Positions 6,088 to 6,947 of a stretch of DNA of 6,947 nt are shown piece by piece. The position numbers were made by a program, and so were the translations under genes. This stretch comes from Bacteroidaceae bacterium. GTDB lineage: Bacteria > Bacteroidota > Bacteroidia > Bacteroidales > Bacteroidaceae. Under the pieces are notes generated by a model, which saw only the letters and a list, made by a program, of their open reading frames with translations, was not told the DNA's origin and made no database searches. The DNA lies in the NCBI GenBank assembly GCA_028707655.1, contig JAQWAN010000111.1, positions 1-6,947 of the forward strand. The letters run 5' to 3'. Position 1 is the stretch's first letter, and each line of letters opens with the position of its first letter.

Positions 6088-6677
6088 AAAAAATCTATAC
6101 CATAGCACTCGTCGAGCCATCTGATATAGTCAGCGAAGGAATAAAAAGTATCTTGATGAAAAACAAATCATTTAAGGTGATTTACGAATCCTCCGATTTC
6201 ACACAATGTATAGATCGATTGCCATTACTCTCACCAGATATTATCTTAATCAATCCCAAGACCATTCATCAAAAAGAGAATATACAGATTAGGAACAGCT
6301 CCTCTCATCTACACAACACCCTTCTTATTGCTTTAGTGTACGATCTTTTCAAAGAGAGCTTACTACAACAGTTTGATGGAACCATCTCTATCTACGATAA
6401 TGCAACAGAGCTAATTGCTACCATTGATAAAGCCATTGAACAAACAAAGAAAGAAGAGCAGACCCCTGACTTTAGTTATGACCTATCGGAAAGAGAGATA
6501 GAGATTTTAACGCTTGTGGCAAAAGGGATGACCAACAAAGAAATAGCCAATCAATTAAACCTATCTATCTACACCGTGATGTCGCATCGCAAAAATATTT
6601 CTAAAAAGACGGGCATTAAAACCGTTTCGGGACTTACCGTATATGCCATCATCAATAACTGGATACAGGTTTCTTAA
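6084..6677 (+). CDS. LuxR/NarL-type DNA-binding regulator with a degenerate receiver domain
   Basis: Transcription factor of 197 aa. The C-terminal domain (133-195) is a clear LuxR/GerE helix-turn-helix: DLSEREIEIL, then KGMTNKEIANQLNLS, then the recognition helix YTVMSHRKNISKKTG. The N-terminal 120 residues follow the layout of a receiver domain (IALVEPSDIVSEGIKSIL, PDIILINP), but key residues are changed. The phospho-acceptor position after PDIILI is Asn57 instead of Asp, the acidic pair is reduced to Glu11 followed by Pro, and the switch Lys expected before the last helix is missing (ISIYDNATEL). Phosphorylation is therefore unlikely, and the domain probably responds to a partner or ligand. 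Its start codon overlaps the hemerythrin stop, which points to a shared task; the di-iron protein may signal to it or be its target gene (inference). Nearby palindromes at 5282-5293 and 6709-6730 are candidate binding sites. Confidence 0.9.
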   Translation: MKKIYTIALVEPSDIVSEGIKSILMKNKSFKVIYESSDFTQCIDRLPLLSPDIILINPKTIHQKENIQIRNSSSHLHNTLLIALVYDLFKESLLQQFDGTISIYDNATELIATIDKAIEQTKKEEQTPDFSYDLSEREIEILTLVAKGMTNKEIANQLNLSIYTVMSHRKNISKKTGIKTVSGLTVYAIINNWIQVS

Positions 6678-6680
6678 AGC

Positions 6681-6692
6681 TACTAATTAGTA
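6681..6692. repeat. 12-bp perfect palindrome after the regulator gene
   Basis: TACTAATTAGTA is a perfect palindrome starting 4 nt after the regulator stop codon. It has no T tract and so is not a terminator. It is the first of three inverted repeats in a 50-bp stretch leading to the 6751 promoter. A second, GAGAG-G-CTCTC, lies at 6695-6705. Confidence 0.4.
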
Positions 6693-6707
6693 AGGAGAGG
6701 CTCTCTA

Positions 6708-6730
6708 TAAATAGCTAGAAATAGCTATTT
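6708..6730 (+). promoter_or_regulatory. Shared upstream element, copy 2, within an inverted repeat
   Basis: TAAATAGCTAG (6708-6718) is identical to copy 1 on the opposite strand near 5286-5296. Here it forms the left side of an inverted repeat, AAATAGCTA (6709-6717) and TAGCTATTT (6722-6730), separated by GAAA. It ends exactly 32 nt before the TATCTTTG -7 box, and the right arm touches the -33 region. Confidence 0.5.
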
Positions 6731-6750
6731 CCGGTAGATTAGAAAAGAAC

Positions 6751-6758
6751 TATCTTTG
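6751..6758 (+). promoter_or_regulatory. Promoter of the plus-strand sRNA candidate (-7 box)
   Basis: TATCTTTG matches TAnnTTTG exactly, with TTTC (6728-6731) as a near-consensus -33 element 19 nt upstream. No gene starts shortly downstream; instead a terminator follows about 75 nt later, which is why a small RNA is proposed. Confidence 0.65.
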
Positions 6759-6763
6759 TAGTA

Positions 6764-6866
6764 TAATCTTTTGCTGAACGTTCAATCAGCATTGCAAGGT
6801 AATAAAAGTAAATAAATTTTTCATGCAGCTGCCCAATATTGCGTCATACAATATTGGGCATTTTTT
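6764..6866 (+). ncRNA. Candidate small RNA, plus strand, downstream of the regulator gene
   Basis: Proposed RNA of about 100 nt with a typical sRNA layout: start near 6764 after a TATCTTTG promoter; a 5' hairpin TGCTGA/TCAGCA (6772-6777 with 6786-6791, loop ACGTTCAA); an unstructured AU-rich linker (about 6800-6825); and a 12-bp intrinsic terminator. The only ATG frame (from 6823, 20 codons) runs through the terminator stem and has no ribosome site, so coding is unlikely. The same RNA could also arise as the 3' end of the hemerythrin-regulator mRNA, since no earlier terminator follows that operon. I do not recognise a named family. Confidence 0.5.
6830..6866 (+). terminator. Intrinsic terminator of the plus-strand sRNA or operon
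   Basis: TGCCCAATATTG (6830-6841) and CAATATTGGGCA (6849-6860) form a perfect 12-bp stem with a 7-nt loop (CGTCATA), followed by six T (6861-6866). It is the first good terminator after the regulator gene, 153 nt past its stop. Confidence 0.85.
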
Positions 6867-6893
6867 GTGTACAGAAATAAGCTAACGACTTAT

Positions 6894-6924
6894 AGGGATA
6901 AAAACGGTATTTATCCCTCTTTTT
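6894..6924 (+). terminator. Second terminator-like inverted repeat near the window end
   Basis: AGGGATAAA (6894-6902) and TTTATCCCT (6910-6918) pair perfectly over 9 bp around the loop AACGGTA, followed by CTTTTT. It could be a back-up terminator for transcripts passing 6866, or a protein-binding inverted repeat. A very short minus-strand frame (6946-6911) ends at a TAA inside the right arm, so a convergent gene may end here, but too little is visible to call it. Confidence 0.5.
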
Positions 6925-6947
6925 GGCGATTGATAGGGCTATACCAA

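Noticed and set aside
6823..6885. 20-codon ORF MQLPNIASYNIG... in the plus-strand sRNA region
   Set aside because: It runs through the terminator hairpin, has no ribosome site and resembles no protein I know.
6911..6946. Minus-strand partial ORF ending in WYSPINRQKEG and a stop at 6911-6913
   Set aside because: Only 11 codons are visible and a second minus-strand frame is also open here, so a convergent gene cannot be supported.

Overview
The window looks like chromosomal DNA from a low-GC member of the Bacteroidetes, most likely order Bacteroidales. The main evidence is a set of intergenic matches to the phylum's -7 promoter consensus TAnnTTTG (positions 1762, 5354 and 6751 on +, 5106-5113 on -). 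Other support comes from genes without Shine-Dalgarno sequences next to one strong exception, and from the NifU-like/GGGtGRT gene pair. No phage, transposon, CRISPR, rRNA or tRNA gene was seen. Genus is not resolved.

Layout. (1) Bases 1-1716 (+) are the 3' part of a soluble multi-PAS sensor histidine kinase that starts before the window. (2) Bases 1844-3565 (+) are a two-gene operon: a NifU/IscU-type iron-sulfur scaffold protein and a GGGtGRT-family protein of unknown function. It has its own promoter and ends at a perfect 18-bp palindromic terminator that can serve both strands. (3) Bases 5015-3714 (-) are a convergent operon for a split threonine/serine exporter: a ThrE (DUF1212) half followed by a ThrE_2 (DUF3815) half. 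(4) Bases 5395-6677 (+) are a translationally coupled pair: a RIC/YtfE-like hemerythrin di-iron protein and a LuxR/NarL-type DNA-binding protein. The regulator's receiver-like domain lacks the phospho-acceptor aspartate.

Non-coding structure. The two gaps flanking the hemerythrin operon each look like a small-RNA gene. On the minus strand (about 5240-5161), a -33/-7 promoter is followed by a 15-bp terminator hairpin with a GUGA loop and a U tract. On the plus strand (about 6764-6866), a canonical TATCTTTG promoter is followed by a 5' hairpin, an AU-rich linker and a 12-bp terminator. Both promoters carry the same 11-bp element, TAAATAGCTAG, exactly 32 nt upstream of the -7 box, and each copy lies within a palindrome. 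This symmetry is the most unusual thing in the window. It suggests one regulator controls both RNAs, possibly the neighbouring LuxR-type protein.

Working model (inference): the right half is a small stress or metal/nitric-oxide/oxygen response locus in which a di-iron protein, an atypical regulator and two candidate sRNAs are co-regulated. The Fe-S scaffold operon about 2 kb away may be functionally related, but nothing in the sequence shows direct coupling.
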